Assembly: GCA_048500275.1 (NCBI GenBank)
Contig: JASNYI010000001.1
Coordinates: 2,299,949-2,363,948, forward strand
Length of the DNA stretch: 64,000 nt
DNA from: UBA5066 sp048500275
Lineage (GTDB): Bacteria; Acidobacteriota; Thermoanaerobaculia; UBA5066
Reading direction: 5' to 3'
Part shown: in pieces, positions 1 to 9,644 of the stretch
Numbering within the stretch: the first letter of the stretch is position 1
How the letters are laid out: every line of letters begins with the position of its first letter
Made by a program: the position numbers and the translations under genes
Notes under the pieces: generated by a model
Database searches by the model: none
What the model saw: only the letters and a program-made list of their open reading frames with translations
Told to the model about the DNA's origin: nothing

Positions 1-507
1 GACGACGTTGATCGGGTCGAGGCCGGAGAACGGCTCGTCCAGGATGAGGATCTCGGGGTCGTGGACGATCGTCCCGAGGAACTGCACCTTCTGCTGCATC
101 CCCTTCGAGAGCTCCTCGGTCTTCTTTCCGAGCCAGGGGCGCAGGTCCATGACGTCGATCCACCGCTCGAGGCGCTCGAGGGCCGTCTTCCGCTCCACGC
201 TCTTGATGGCGGCGAAGAAGAGGAGCTGGTCGATCACGGTCATCTTCCGGTAGAGGCCGCGCTCCTCCGGGAGGTAGCCGATCCGTTCCTGCATTTCGTC
301 GGCAAGGGGCACGCCGAGGACCCGGATCGTCCCCTCGTCGGCCTTCGTGATGTTCATCGTCATCCGGATCGTGGTCGTCTTCCCGGCCCCGTTCGGCCCG
401 AGAAGGCCGAACGTCACCCCGACCGGGACCTCGAGGTCGAGCCGGTCGACGGCGGTGTACTTCCCGAAGCGCTTGGTCACGCCGGAGATCGAGATGGCAG
501 AGGTCAT
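1..507 (-). CDS. ABC transporter ATP-binding protein (C-terminus cut by window edge)
   Basis: Nucleotide-binding subunit of an ABC transporter. The ATG is at 507-505 and the frame stays open to base 1, giving 169 residues of an expected 240-310. Walker A GPNGAGKTT is at residues 37-45, the signature reads LSKGMQQK, and Walker B plus D-loop reads ILILDEPFSGLDP just before the edge. This arrangement is typical of exporter-type ATPases of the NatA/CcmA-like class, which act at the inner membrane with a separate permease. The permease would lie beyond the left edge, so the substrate is unknown. The family is certain; the specific transporter is not. Confidence 0.93.
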   Translation of the reverse strand, partial: MTSAISISGVTKRFGKYTAVDRLDLEVPVGVTFGLLGPNGAGKTTTIRMTMNITKADEGTIRVLGVPLADEMQERIGYLPEERGLYRKMTVIDQLLFFAAIKSVERKTALERLERWIDVMDLRPWLGKKTEELSKGMQQKVQFLGTIVHDPEILILDEPFSGLDPINVV

Positions 508-776
508 CCTGGGTCGCCCTCCTGAGCCTATTGGTACGGTGCGGCAGCGGGGGAGTTTATCGGGCGGCTCCGCAAGCCCCGGTCGGGACGCCCTTCTCGG
601 ACCGGGCCGCAGGCCGGGAGGTGGTGGTTCGGCGGGCTCCGCTCGCCGGCCTCCCCTCAATCGTCTCCCCGCAACCGCCTGCAAGGCGCCCGCAGCCGCC
701 TTGACCGCCGCGGACCGGGATGGTAGCTTTCCCGCCCCCCGGAGGCCCCCGCGCCTCCCCGGTCTTTCGACAAGCT

Positions 777-854
777 GCGCCCATAGCTCAACTGGATTAG
801 AGCGTTTGACTACGGATCAAAAGGTTGGGGGTTCAAGTCCTCCTGGGCGCACCA
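777..854 (+). tRNA. tRNA-Arg(ACG)
   Basis: Cloverleaf with acceptor arms GCGCCCA and TGGGCGC, D arm TAGCTCAACTGGATTAGAGC, and an anticodon stem TTTGA/TCAAA closing the loop CTACGGA, so the anticodon is ACG. The T arm contains GGTTCAAGTCC with minor variation. An encoded CCA ends the gene at 852-854. A34 of this anticodon is the substrate of TadA, which is encoded about 2.2 kb downstream. Confidence 0.95.
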
Positions 855-892
855 CTCTTATCCCACTCGGACAAGAAGTCTTAGCCTTTCTC

Positions 893-913
893 GGCCCCGG
901 TAATCCCGGGGCC
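893..913 (+). terminator. Hairpin downstream of tRNA-Arg, possible terminator
   Basis: Perfect 8-bp GC stem GGCCCCGG/CCGGGGCC with a short loop, followed by GTTCCGTTT. It lies 39 bases after the tRNA and before the toxin-antitoxin pair. The U-tract is weak, so its terminator role is tentative. Confidence 0.4.
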
Positions 914-1014
914 GTTCCGTTTCGTGGGGCCCGCGGGCGTACCCGGCCCGGCGGAAGGGGCAGGGTCGATCGATCGCGAAGTCGTTGTACGATGGCGTCG
1001 TCGATGGAGGCGCC

Positions 1015-1221
1015 ATGCCCACGGTGACGGTTTCCCCGAAGTTCCAGGTCGTGATCCCCCGCGAGATCCGGGAAGCGATGAAGCTGAAGGCGGGCGAGAA
1101 AGTCCAGGTGTTCCGGTTCCGGAACCGCCTGGAGCTGGTGCCCGTCCGGGGCATCGAGACGATGCGCGGTTTCCTGAAGGGAATCGACACGACCGTCGCG
1201 AGGGAGCCGGACCGGGTATGA
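1015..1221 (+). CDS. AbrB/MazE-type antitoxin
   Basis: Small DNA-binding antitoxin of 68 residues. The N-terminus (VTVSPKFQVVIPREIREAM) is the SpoVT/AbrB swapped-hairpin signature, and the following KLKAGEKVQVFRF continues the fold. The ATG at 1015 is chosen over an in-frame ATG at 985 because it follows GGAGG at 1006-1010 and begins exactly at the domain. Its stop overlaps the ATG of the PIN-domain toxin gene, so the two are translationally coupled. By family knowledge it should neutralise the toxin and repress the operon promoter. A homologous pair of this kind is usually called vapB/vapC even when the antitoxin is AbrB-like. Confidence 0.88.
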   Translation: MPTVTVSPKFQVVIPREIREAMKLKAGEKVQVFRFRNRLELVPVRGIETMRGFLKGIDTTVAREPDRV

Positions 1222-1598
1222 ACCTCGTCGACTCCTGCGGGTGGCTCGAGTTCCTCGCCGACGGCCCGAACGCCGGCTTCTTCGCGCGGCCGCTCGGCGA
1301 GCCGGAGAAGCTCCTCGTCCCGACGATCTGCCTCCTCGAGGTCTTCAAGCGGACGCTCCAGCAGAGGGGGGAAGAGGCGGCGCTCGAGGTCGCGGGCCTC
1401 ATGCAGCAGGGAAGGGTGGTGGACCTCGACACGGCGATCGCGCTCCACGCGGCCGATCTGGGCGTCGAGCGGAAGCTCTCCCTGGCCGACGCGGTGATCC
1501 TCGCGACGGCCCGCGCCCACGACGCGACGGTCTGGACGCAGGACGCGCACTTCGAGGGGCTCGCGGGTGTCCGCTACCGGGCCGCCGGGAGCCGATAG
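1218..1598 (+). CDS. PIN-domain ribonuclease toxin (VapC-like)
   Basis: Toxin of 126 residues, the normal VapC length. The four acidic metal ligands of PIN domains can be placed at D5, E41, D91 and D109 (MNLVDSCGW, CLLEVFKR, LADAVIL, WTQDAHF). VapC enzymes cleave tRNA or rRNA in a Mg-dependent way when free of antitoxin; the target here cannot be told. The ATG at 1218-1220 overlaps the antitoxin stop. The 3' end overlaps the next reading frame by about 32 bases if the MFS gene starts at 1567. Confidence 0.9.
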   Translation: MNLVDSCGWLEFLADGPNAGFFARPLGEPEKLLVPTICLLEVFKRTLQQRGEEAALEVAGLMQQGRVVDLDTAIALHAADLGVERKLSLADAVILATARAHDATVWTQDAHFEGLAGVRYRAAGSR

Positions 1599-2985
1599 GT
1601 CACCCCGCCCCGCGGCGATCCTCGCCGCGGTGATGGCCGGCTCGATCCTCGGGCCGATCGACGCGAGCATCGTCAACGTCGTCCTCCCCACGCTCGCCCG
1701 CTCCTTCTCCGCGAGCCTCGCCTCGGTGCAGTGGGTGCCGATGGCCTACCTCCTCTCGAGCGGGGGGCTGGCGCTCCTCTTCGGACGGCTCGGGGACCTC
1801 CACGGGCACCGGCGGGTCTTCCTGTCCGGCCTCCTCGCGTTCGTCGGGGCGTCGGCTCTGTGCGCGGCGGCGCCCTCGGTCGGGGCGCTGATCGCGTTCC
1901 GCGCGCTCCAGGGCGTCGCCTCGGCGGCGATGATGTCGGTCCCCCTCGCAATCCTGACGGCGGCTTTCCCTCCCACCCAGCGCGGGAGGGCGATCGGGTT
2001 CTTCGCGGCGAGCATCTCCGTCGGCCTCGCGGTCGGGCCGAGCCTCGGGGGTTTCCTCGCGGCGACGTTCGGCTGGCGGGTCGCGTTCCTCGTGAACCTG
2101 CCGATCGGCCTCGCGGCGTGGGCGTACGCGCGACGCGTCCTGCCGGTCGTGCCGGTGCGGCCGGGCCGGCTCGACGTGCCGGGCGCCGCGGCCGCGCTCG
2201 CCGCGCTCGTCTCGCTGCTCCTCTTCGTGAACCGCGCCCAGGTGGAGGGGCTTTCCCCGCGGACGCTCCCGCTCCTCGCCGTCGCGGTCCTCGGCGGTCT
2301 CCTCTTCGTCCGGCTCGAGCGGCGCGCGGTCGAGCCGATGGTCGCCCTCTCGCTGTTCGGAAACCGCGGCGTCGCCCTCGGCGCGTCGGCGGCGGTCCTG
2401 AACTTCATGGCGCAGTACGTCGTCGTCTTCGTGACGCCGTTCCTCCTGAGCCGCCTCCTCGGCGCCGGGCCGGGACGGGTCGGGCTCGTCCTGACGGCCT
2501 TCCCGCTCGCGGTCCTCTGCGTCGCGCCGTTTGCCGGCGCGCTCTCCGACCGGGTCGGGTCGGCGCTCCCGGCGGCAGCCGGGGCCCTCGTCTCCGCGGG
2601 GGCGTGCGGGCTCCTCGCGGCGATGCCCGCGGGGGCGGGAGAGGCGGACGTCGCGTGGAGGCTCGCCCTCTTCGGCGTCGGGACCGGACTCTTCCAGTCG
2701 CCGAACAACAGCGCCGTGATGGGGGCCGCGCCGAGGCCGCACCTCGGCGTCGTCGGGAGCCTCCTCGGCACGTCGCGCACGCTCGGCATGGTCCTCGGCG
2801 TGGCGGCGGCGGGAGCGGTCCTCCACGCGTTCGTCCCGGCGGCGGCGCTGGCTGACGTCGGGCTCGGGCCGGAGCAGGCCGCGGCGTTCGCCGAGGGCGC
2901 CCGAAGGGCCTGGGCGGCGGGGGCGCTCTTCGCGGCGGGCTCCGCGATCCTCGCGTTCGCCGCCAGCCGCGGGACGCGCGCCTGA
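1567..2985 (+). CDS. MFS drug exporter, DHA2 (EmrB/QacA) type
   Basis: Inner-membrane proton antiporter of 472 residues with about 14 hydrophobic segments, the DHA2 topology. The first helix carries GPIDASIVNVVLPTL, equivalent to the D-x-T-I-V-N-V-A-L-P signature of EmrB/QacA exporters, and GRLGDLHGHRRVFLSG in the first cytoplasmic loop is the MFS motif A. The GTG at 1567 is used because it supplies a cytoplasmic N-terminus before helix 1; an ATG at 1633 would start within helix 1. No membrane-fusion partner gene lies beside it, so the substrate is open. Confidence 0.85.
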   Translation: MSATGPPGADRSPRPAAILAAVMAGSILGPIDASIVNVVLPTLARSFSASLASVQWVPMAYLLSSGGLALLFGRLGDLHGHRRVFLSGLLAFVGASALCAAAPSVGALIAFRALQGVASAAMMSVPLAILTAAFPPTQRGRAIGFFAASISVGLAVGPSLGGFLAATFGWRVAFLVNLPIGLAAWAYARRVLPVVPVRPGRLDVPGAAAALAALVSLLLFVNRAQVEGLSPRTLPLLAVAVLGGLLFVRLERRAVEPMVALSLFGNRGVALGASAAVLNFMAQYVVVFVTPFLLSRLLGAGPGRVGLVLTAFPLAVLCVAPFAGALSDRVGSALPAAAGALVSAGACGLLAAMPAGAGEADVAWRLALFGVGTGLFQSPNNSAVMGAAPRPHLGVVGSLLGTSRTLGMVLGVAAAGAVLHAFVPAAALADVGLGPEQAAAFAEGARRAWAAGALFAAGSAILAFAASRGTRA

Positions 2986-3058
2986 CGCGCGGCACGTCGC
3001 GGGTCGCGCCCGGCCGGGAGGATCCCGTCCCCCGCCGAATTCCCGTAACCTCGGGCCG

Positions 3059-3538
3059 ATGAGGCACGCCCCCCGCGCCGACGACGAGCGGTTCATGCGT
3101 GAGGCCCTCCGCGCGGCGCGCCGCGCGCCGGCCCACCGCGACGTCCCGATCGGGGCGGTCGTCGTGAAGGACGGCCTCGTCGTGGCCCGCGCCCGAAACC
3201 GGCGCGAGGTCGACCACGACCCGACGGCGCACGCCGAGGTCCTCGTCCTCAGGCGGGCCGCGCGCCGGCTGGGGTCCTGGCGGCTCGACGGCTGCACGCT
3301 CTACGTAACGCTCGAGCCCTGCGCGATGTGCGCGGGGGCGATCGTCCTCTCCCGTCTCCCGCGCCTCGTCTACGGGGCGGCGGACCCGAAGGCGGGGTTC
3401 GTCGGCTCTCTCGGCGACCTCTGCCGCGACGCTCGGCTCAACCACAGGGTCCACGTCGAGGCCGGCGTCCTGGGCGAGGAGTGCGGGACAATCCTGAAGG
3501 AGTTTTTCCGTGAACGCAGAAGGAAGCAGACCCCCTGA
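3059..3538 (+). CDS. tadA: tRNA-specific adenosine deaminase
   Basis: Zinc deaminase of 159 residues that converts A34 to inosine in tRNA-Arg(ACG). The catalytic HAE is at H58/E60 and the zinc-binding PCAMC at C88/C91, with the TLEPCAMCAGA context typical of TadA rather than of cytosine or guanine deaminases. The ATG at 3059 follows a short intergenic gap. The 3' end overlaps the GTG of the zinc-ribbon gene by 29 bases. The cognate tRNA-Arg(ACG) is encoded at 777 in this same window. Confidence 0.94.
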   Translation: MRHAPRADDERFMREALRAARRAPAHRDVPIGAVVVKDGLVVARARNRREVDHDPTAHAEVLVLRRAARRLGSWRLDGCTLYVTLEPCAMCAGAIVLSRLPRLVYGAADPKAGFVGSLGDLCRDARLNHRVHVEAGVLGEECGTILKEFFRERRRKQTP

Positions 3539-4325
3539 ACGAGCGGCGTTCTCCGCACCCGAGGCCCCGACGTTCCGGTGCCCCTCCTGCGGCGGCCCGG
3601 CCGCGAAGGACGCCCGTGCCTGCGTCCACTGCGGCGGACTCCTCGCGACGAACCGCTGCATCTCCTGCTTCGCCCTCTCCCCGCGCGAGGCGGAACGGTG
3701 CGTCAAGTGCGGGGCGCTTCTCCCGGCCCCGGCCTTCGTCGCCGAGGGGGCGGGGCGCTGCCCCGACTGCCGCCTCGACCTCGTGGCCCACGCCTTCGGG
3801 GCGGTGGGCTACTCCGAATGCCCCCGCTGCTCGGGACTCTTCCTGAAGCGGGAGGCGTTCGAGGCGGTGACGAAGGACGCCGACACGCGGGCAAAGGTCC
3901 GCCTTGCCGAGCCGGCGACGGCTTCGAACCCCTCGCCGGCGGGGCCGGCGCCGGGAGCGGGCGGCCGCCTTCCGCCCGTCCGGTACCGGGCCTGCCCGAG
4001 CTGCGCGAAGCTGATGAACCGGACGAACTACGGCGGAGGCTCGGGCATCGTCCTCGACGCCTGCCGCGATCACGGTCTCTGGTTCGACAAGGGCGAGCTG
4101 GCTGCGATCGTCGACTTCCTCGAGAAGGGGGGGTGGGAGAGAGTGCGCACCCGGGAGCGCGAACGCCTCTCGGAGGAGGTGCGGGCCCTCGAGAGCAAGC
4201 GAACGCTCGCGCGGGCGACCGGGATGCCGACCTCGACCTGGGACCGCCAGCAACAGGGGCTGGACGCCCTCGGCGGGATCGTGGGCCTCCTCTCGGCGCT
4301 CGCGGGCTGGTTCCTGAAGCGCTGA
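3510..4325 (+). CDS. Zinc-ribbon protein with two zf-TFIIB-like domains
   Basis: Protein of 271 residues with many paired cysteines: FRCPSCGG, CVHCGG, NRCISC and ERCVKCG in the N-terminal 70 residues form double zinc ribbons, followed by two zf-TFIIB-type units (GRCPDCRLDLVAHAF with CPRCSGLFLKREAF, and YRACPSCAKLMNRTNY with DACRDHGLWFDKGEL). A charged segment and a short hydrophobic C-terminus (GIVGLLSALAGWFLKR) follow, suggesting weak membrane association. Function is unknown for the family. It starts at GTG 3510, inside the end of tadA, and is probably co-translated with it. Confidence 0.8.
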   Translation: MNAEGSRPPERAAFSAPEAPTFRCPSCGGPAAKDARACVHCGGLLATNRCISCFALSPREAERCVKCGALLPAPAFVAEGAGRCPDCRLDLVAHAFGAVGYSECPRCSGLFLKREAFEAVTKDADTRAKVRLAEPATASNPSPAGPAPGAGGRLPPVRYRACPSCAKLMNRTNYGGGSGIVLDACRDHGLWFDKGELAAIVDFLEKGGWERVRTRERERLSEEVRALESKRTLARATGMPTSTWDRQQQGLDALGGIVGLLSALAGWFLKR

Positions 4326-4335
4326 GAACGAAAGG

Positions 4336-4353
4336 GCCGCCCTCGCGGGCGGC
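4336..4353 (+). terminator. Hairpin between zinc-ribbon gene and tRNA-Ser(CGA)
   Basis: GCCGCCC/GGGCGGC stem with a four-base loop, located 11 bases after the stop at 4325 and between convergent transcription units. No U-tract follows, so it is only a possible terminator. Confidence 0.35.
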
Positions 4354-4376
4354 TCCGTTCCTCCGGGCGGGTCAAA

Positions 4377-4466
4377 TGGCGGTGAGGGTGGGATTTGAAC
4401 CCACGGTAGCCTTTCGACTACACCAGTTTTCGAGACTGGCCTGATAAACCACTCCAGCACCTCACC
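4377..4466 (-). tRNA. tRNA-Ser(CGA)
   Basis: Read on the - strand: acceptor GGTGAGG/CCTCACC, anticodon stem CCAGT/ACTGG with loop CTCGAAA giving anticodon CGA, a long class II variable arm (TGTAGTCGAAAGGCTACC), T loop GGTTCAAATCC and encoded CCA at 4379-4377. The variable arm is nearly identical to that of the tRNA-Ser(GGA) at 5210. Confidence 0.95.
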
Positions 4467-4564
4467 GCGTCAGGCCTCGGAGCGGGGGCGAGAGGATAAC
4501 GCAAGCCCCCCCGATCGGGAAAGCCCGCCCCGGGGCCACCCCCCCCGGGCCGGTGCGCCGGCCG

Positions 4565-5035
4565 TCACTCGGAGAAGGTGACGAGGACCTTCAGCCGGGC
4601 GGCGCGTTCCCAGTCGAGGGTCTTCACGCGGATCGGAAACGTGACCGTGTCCTCGGCCTTCTGCTTCTTGAGGGTGGCCGAGCGCCCCCCCTCGCCGAGG
4701 ACGCCCCCGCTCTCGTCGAGGAGGAACGCGCGGATCCGGGCCTTCTGCCTCGTGTACCCGTCGTTGCGGTAGAAGAAGCGCAGGAGGACCCACGTCTTGT
4801 CTTCGGGGTCCTTCGCCCGGGCCTCCTCGATGTCGGCCGCCTTCGGGTCGTTCTGCGACTCGACGGCGAAGATCGTGGCCTTCTCGAAGGAGAGGTCCAG
4901 CGTGACGCGGGTTTCCCGGGGGACGGCGGCCGTCTCCTCGGCGAGCTTCCCCTGGGCGGCGGCGGGGGCGGCCGCGAGGAACGCGAGGGCCGCCGCGAGA
5001 GCGGACGGGGCGAGGCGGCGAAAGGTACGAGACAT
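4565..5035 (-). CDS. Secreted protein of unknown function
   Basis: Protein of 156 residues with an N-terminal signal peptide (MSRTFRRLAPSALAAALAFLAAAPAAAQ), probably cleaved after AAAQ. The ATG at 5035-5033 is chosen because longer versions run back into tRNA-Ser(GGA). The mature part looks like a beta-rich domain (VTLDLSFEKATIFAVE, WVLLRFFYRNDGYTRQKARIRAFLLDE). Its length and overall style resemble the secreted protein at 15445-15909 (signal peptide, beta-rich, late KVLVTF or FQVKYE strand), but I cannot show homology by eye. No function is assigned. Confidence 0.7.
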   Translation of the reverse strand: MSRTFRRLAPSALAAALAFLAAAPAAAQGKLAEETAAVPRETRVTLDLSFEKATIFAVESQNDPKAADIEEARAKDPEDKTWVLLRFFYRNDGYTRQKARIRAFLLDESGGVLGEGGRSATLKKQKAEDTVTFPIRVKTLDWERAARLKVLVTFSE

Positions 5036-5209
5036 CACGTACCGTTCTACGTCGCCGGGGGCGCCCGCGTTTGCCCGCGAGAGCTTCCCGGGCGGGGATT
5101 CCGGGGGGAGACCCGGGGAGAGGAGGGGCCGGAGTCGAGGAGATCCGACGAGGAGATCCCGCTTGACGGGAAGCGCGGGCCGGGGCAGAGTCTCGGTCCC
5201 CGCGGACGT

Positions 5210-5299
5210 GGACAGGTGTCCGAGCGGTTTAAGGAGCACGGTTGGAAGCCGTGTGTAGTCGAAAGGCTACCGTGGGTTCGAATCCCACCCTGTCCGCCA
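5210..5299 (+). tRNA. tRNA-Ser(GGA)
   Basis: Acceptor GGACAGG/CCTGTCC, anticodon stem CACGG/CCGTG with loop TTGGAAG giving anticodon GGA, a long variable arm (TGTAGTCGAAAGGCTACC), T loop GGTTCGAATCC and encoded CCA at 5297-5299. It lies about 78 bases upstream of the SRP RNA. Confidence 0.95.
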
Positions 5300-5376
5300 C
5301 GTTCGCTCCGGGCCGACCGGCCCGTTTTTCGCCCTCGCCCCGGCTCCCTCGGCTAGAATCCCCGGCCCGGGCCCCT

Positions 5377-5482
5377 GGGTGAGTCCGGGTCCCGCGCGAC
5401 GTGCCCCCTCGAACCGTGTCAGGTCCGGAAGGAAGCAGCACTAAGAGGACCGGACCGGGCGCCGCGGATCACCCGGACTCAT
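5377..5482 (+). ncRNA. ffs: Signal recognition particle RNA, small bacterial (4.5S) type
   Basis: The core GTGTCAGGTCCGGAAGGAAG followed by CAGCACTAAG is the conserved SRP domain IV loop that binds Ffh. The ends pair: GAGTCCGGGT at 5381-5390 is the exact reverse complement of ACCCGGACTC at 5471-5480, giving a hairpin of about 105 bases. It lies directly upstream of dnaX, a common order in bacteria. End positions are approximate by a few bases. Confidence 0.95.
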
Positions 5483-5502
5483 CGAGGGGCTCGATCTCTC
5501 TC

Positions 5503-7274
<1,772 letters not shown>

Positions 7275-7278
<4 letters not shown>

Positions 7279-7868
7279 CGGCGCTCCCGGCCCTCGCGCG
7301 CCTCGTCGCCGCCCTGGAGCGCCTCCCCGGCATCGGCCCGAAGGGGGCGCGGCGCATCGCCCATTTCCTCCTCGTGGCGCCTGCGGCCGAGGCCGCCGGC
7401 CTCGCGAACGCCCTCCTCGAGGCGCGGGAGAAGACCCGGTCGTGCTCTTCCTGTCACGCGCTGACGGAGGAGGACCCCTGCGTCCTCTGCACCGACCCCG
7501 CGCGCGACGCCACGCTCCTGGCGGTCGTCGAGGAGCCGTTCGACGTGGAGGTCCTCGAGCGGACGAGGGAGTTCCGGGGGCGCTACCACGTCCTCGGCGG
7601 GGCGCTCGCCCCGCTGCGCGGCATCGGGCCCGACGACCTCCGCGTCGCCTCGCTCCTCGAGAGGGTCGCGTCCGGCGTCTCGGAGGTCGTCCTCGCGACG
7701 AACCCGAACGTCGAGGGGGAGGCGACGGCGCTCTACCTGGCCCGCCGGCTCAAGCCGCTCGGGGTCCGCGTCACGCGCCTCGCGTTCGGGCTTCCCGTCG
7801 GCGCCGCGATCGAGTTCGCCGACGAGGTGACGCTCGGCAGGTCCCTCTCGGGGCGGCGGGAGGTCTAG
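7275..7868 (+). CDS. recR: Recombination mediator RecR
   Basis: Protein of 197 residues, the normal RecR length. The N-terminal helix-hairpin-helix LPGIGPKGARRIA is at 17-29, the C4 zinc finger uses C57, C60, C69 and C72, and the Toprim segment LLAVVEEPFDVEVLERT follows. RecR works with RecO and RecF in gap repair. The GTG start at 7275 overlaps the dnaX stop, so the two genes are coupled. Confidence 0.96.
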
Positions 7869-7918
7869 GGAGAAGGCGATGCCGGAGCATCGGGTACACT
7901 AGCGAGGATCGGCGCCAT

Positions 7919-8413
7919 ATGACGGATTTCGTCCTCTTCGACGAAGAGTTTCAGCAGATAAAGGAAGTCATCGGGAGGCTCAAGGCCGACGCCCAGGCGA
8001 AGGTCGTTTTCATCGTCGACAAGAACGGCCAGCAGATCGCCGCACAGGGCGACCTGGAGTCCCTCGACACGACCTCCCTGGCGTCGCTGACGGCCGGGAA
8101 CGTGGCGGCGACGGACGGCCTCGCCAAGCTGATCGGCGAGAAGGAGTTCCCCGTCCTCTTCCACGAGGGAGAGAAGGACAACGTCTACATCGCCATCGTC
8201 GACCAGCGGGTGATCCTCGTCATCATCTTCGACGAACACTCGTCGCTCGGCCTCGTGAGGCTCCGCGTCCGCAAGGCGACGCAGGACCTCGAGAGGATCT
8301 TCGTCGCCATCCAGCGGAAGGTCGAGGAGGAGAAGGAGCGGCGGCACGAGGGGATCGACTCCCCGTTCGCCGAGATCACCGACGAGGACATCGACAGCCT
8401 CTTCAGGGAGTGA
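7919..8413 (+). CDS. Roadblock/LC7-domain protein, probable MglA regulator
   Basis: Protein of 164 residues with a roadblock fold: an N-terminal helix (FDEEFQQIKEVIGRLKADAQAK), beta strands VVFIVDKNGQQIAAQGDL, the helix LASLTAGNVAATDGLAKLIG, strands FPVLFHEGEKDNVYIAIVDQRVILVIIFD, then a charged helix (about 120-150) and an acidic tail. In Myxococcus the equivalent protein MglB is the GTPase-activating partner of MglA. The gene is 86 bases upstream of mglA, which supports the same pairing here. The length and fold agree with MglB, but sequence identity was not measured. Confidence 0.85.
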   Translation: MTDFVLFDEEFQQIKEVIGRLKADAQAKVVFIVDKNGQQIAAQGDLESLDTTSLASLTAGNVAATDGLAKLIGEKEFPVLFHEGEKDNVYIAIVDQRVILVIIFDEHSSLGLVRLRVRKATQDLERIFVAIQRKVEEEKERRHEGIDSPFAEITDEDIDSLFRE

Positions 8414-8499
8414 GGAGGAGCGACGATGAGTGCCGAGCCCCGTCGACGCCCTGAGGGAGCCCCCCGTCGCGCGGGGGATTGTCTGAGGGTGCCGAAGCG

Positions 8500-9084
8500 A
8501 TGACGTTCATCAACTACGCCGCCCGCGAGATCAACTGCAAGATCGTCTACTACGGTCCCGGTCTCTGCGGGAAGACGACGAACCTGCAGTACATCTACGA
8601 CCGGACGAACCCGGCGGCCAAGGGAAAGCTGATCTCCCTCGCGACCGAGACCGACCGGACCCTCTTCTTCGACTTCCTCCCGCTCGACCTCGGGACGGTG
8701 AGGGGCTTCAAGACGCGGTTCCACCTCTACACCGTCCCGGGCCAGGTCTTCTACGACGCGAGCCGCAAGCTGATCCTCAAGGGGGTCGACGGCGTCGTCT
8801 TCGTGGCCGACTCGCAGGAAGCCCGGGCGGACGCCAACGTCGAGTCGCTCCAGAACCTCGAGAAGAACCTCCGCGAGCACGGCTTCGACCTGGCGACGAT
8901 CCCGTACGTCCTCCAGCTGAACAAGCGCGACCTCCCGACCGCCGTCGCGGCCGACGAGATGTACCGCCAGCTGAACTACAAGGGCGAGCCCACCTTCGAG
9001 GCCACCGCTCCGACCGGCGTCGGCGTCTTCGACACGCTGAAAGCCGTCGCGAAGCAGGTCTTGATGGAGCTTCGGAAGAAGTAG
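8500..9084 (+). CDS. mglA: Ras-like GTPase MglA
   Basis: Small GTPase of 194 residues that sets cell polarity in gliding bacteria and is widespread in Acidobacteriota and Myxococcota. G1 GPGLCGKTT is at 19-27, the TVPGQ version of the Walker B region (diagnostic of MglA) at 78-82 and NKRD at 141-144. The ATG at 8500 yields MTFINYAAREINCKIVYYG, matching the Myxococcus start; an in-frame GTG/ATG option upstream at 8479 adds seven unconserved residues. It is preceded by the roadblock partner and followed by a GC hairpin. Confidence 0.95.
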   Translation: MTFINYAAREINCKIVYYGPGLCGKTTNLQYIYDRTNPAAKGKLISLATETDRTLFFDFLPLDLGTVRGFKTRFHLYTVPGQVFYDASRKLILKGVDGVVFVADSQEARADANVESLQNLEKNLREHGFDLATIPYVLQLNKRDLPTAVAADEMYRQLNYKGEPTFEATAPTGVGVFDTLKAVAKQVLMELRKK

Positions 9085-9092
9085 GCCCGGGA

Positions 9093-9110
9093 GGGGGCCT
9101 GCCGGCCCCC
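9093..9110. terminator. Hairpin between convergent mglA and receiver-like gene
   Basis: GGGGGCC/GGCCCCC stem with a four-base loop, located nine bases after the mglA stop and facing the end of the opposite gene at 9126. Its position fits a bidirectional terminator; no U-tract is present. Confidence 0.4.
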
Positions 9111-9125
9111 GCGGAGCGCCTTCCC

Positions 9126-9536
9126 CTACTCTTCCGGGAGCTCGTTGTCTTCCGGCTCCATCCTCACGCCCCCGGGGAGGAGGTACTTGAGGACGAGGTC
9201 GGCGAACCGCTCGGCGAACGAGGAGCGGGCGAGGACCTCGTCGAAGCCGGCCGCGAGGGCCTTCTCCTTCAGGTCCTTGCGGGCCATGTCGAAGTAGCCG
9301 ACGACCGGCACGGCGGCCGTCGCCTTCGCCTTCTTCAGGGCGGTGATCGCCTCGAAGGGGGGGATCTTCAGGGCGAGGTCGACGACGACGATCACGGGCG
9401 CGCTCGGGTCGACGGCAGCCCTGGTTCCAGCGGGGTCCGACAGGAAGACGGTCGAGGCGCCGACGGACTTCACCGCGGTGTCGATCTTCGTTCTCCAGAA
9501 CGGGTCTTCGACCAGGGCGATGACCTTGCGATTCAT
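9126..9536 (-). CDS. Receiver-like (CheY-fold) protein
   Basis: Protein of 136 residues with a response-regulator receiver pattern: KVIALVEDPFW (E10, D11), a phosphoacceptor-like D53 in VIVVVDLAL, and a strand VPVVGYF near 90. The usual late lysine in a K-P motif is not evident (ARSSFAER stands there), so phosphorylation chemistry may be altered. No output domain is present. The ATG at 9536-9534 is used; extension to 9590 adds a low-complexity leader. It lies convergent to mglA, so a polarity or motility role is possible but only inferred. Confidence 0.6.
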   Translation of the reverse strand: MNRKVIALVEDPFWRTKIDTAVKSVGASTVFLSDPAGTRAAVDPSAPVIVVVDLALKIPPFEAITALKKAKATAAVPVVGYFDMARKDLKEKALAAGFDEVLARSSFAERFADLVLKYLLPGGVRMEPEDNELPEE

Positions 9537-9644
9537 CGGGGCCTCCTCGGGGCAGTGATGGAACCGGCCGCGGACGCTGCCTCTCCGCACGGCAGGGACG
9601 CGGCCAGTATAGGCCCGACCGCCGGGCGCAGCTCGGACCGCCCC

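Noticed and set aside
5401..5502. Extended dnaX start at GTG 5401
   Set aside because: This would place the N-terminus inside the SRP RNA; the ATG at 5503 gives the conserved DnaX start.
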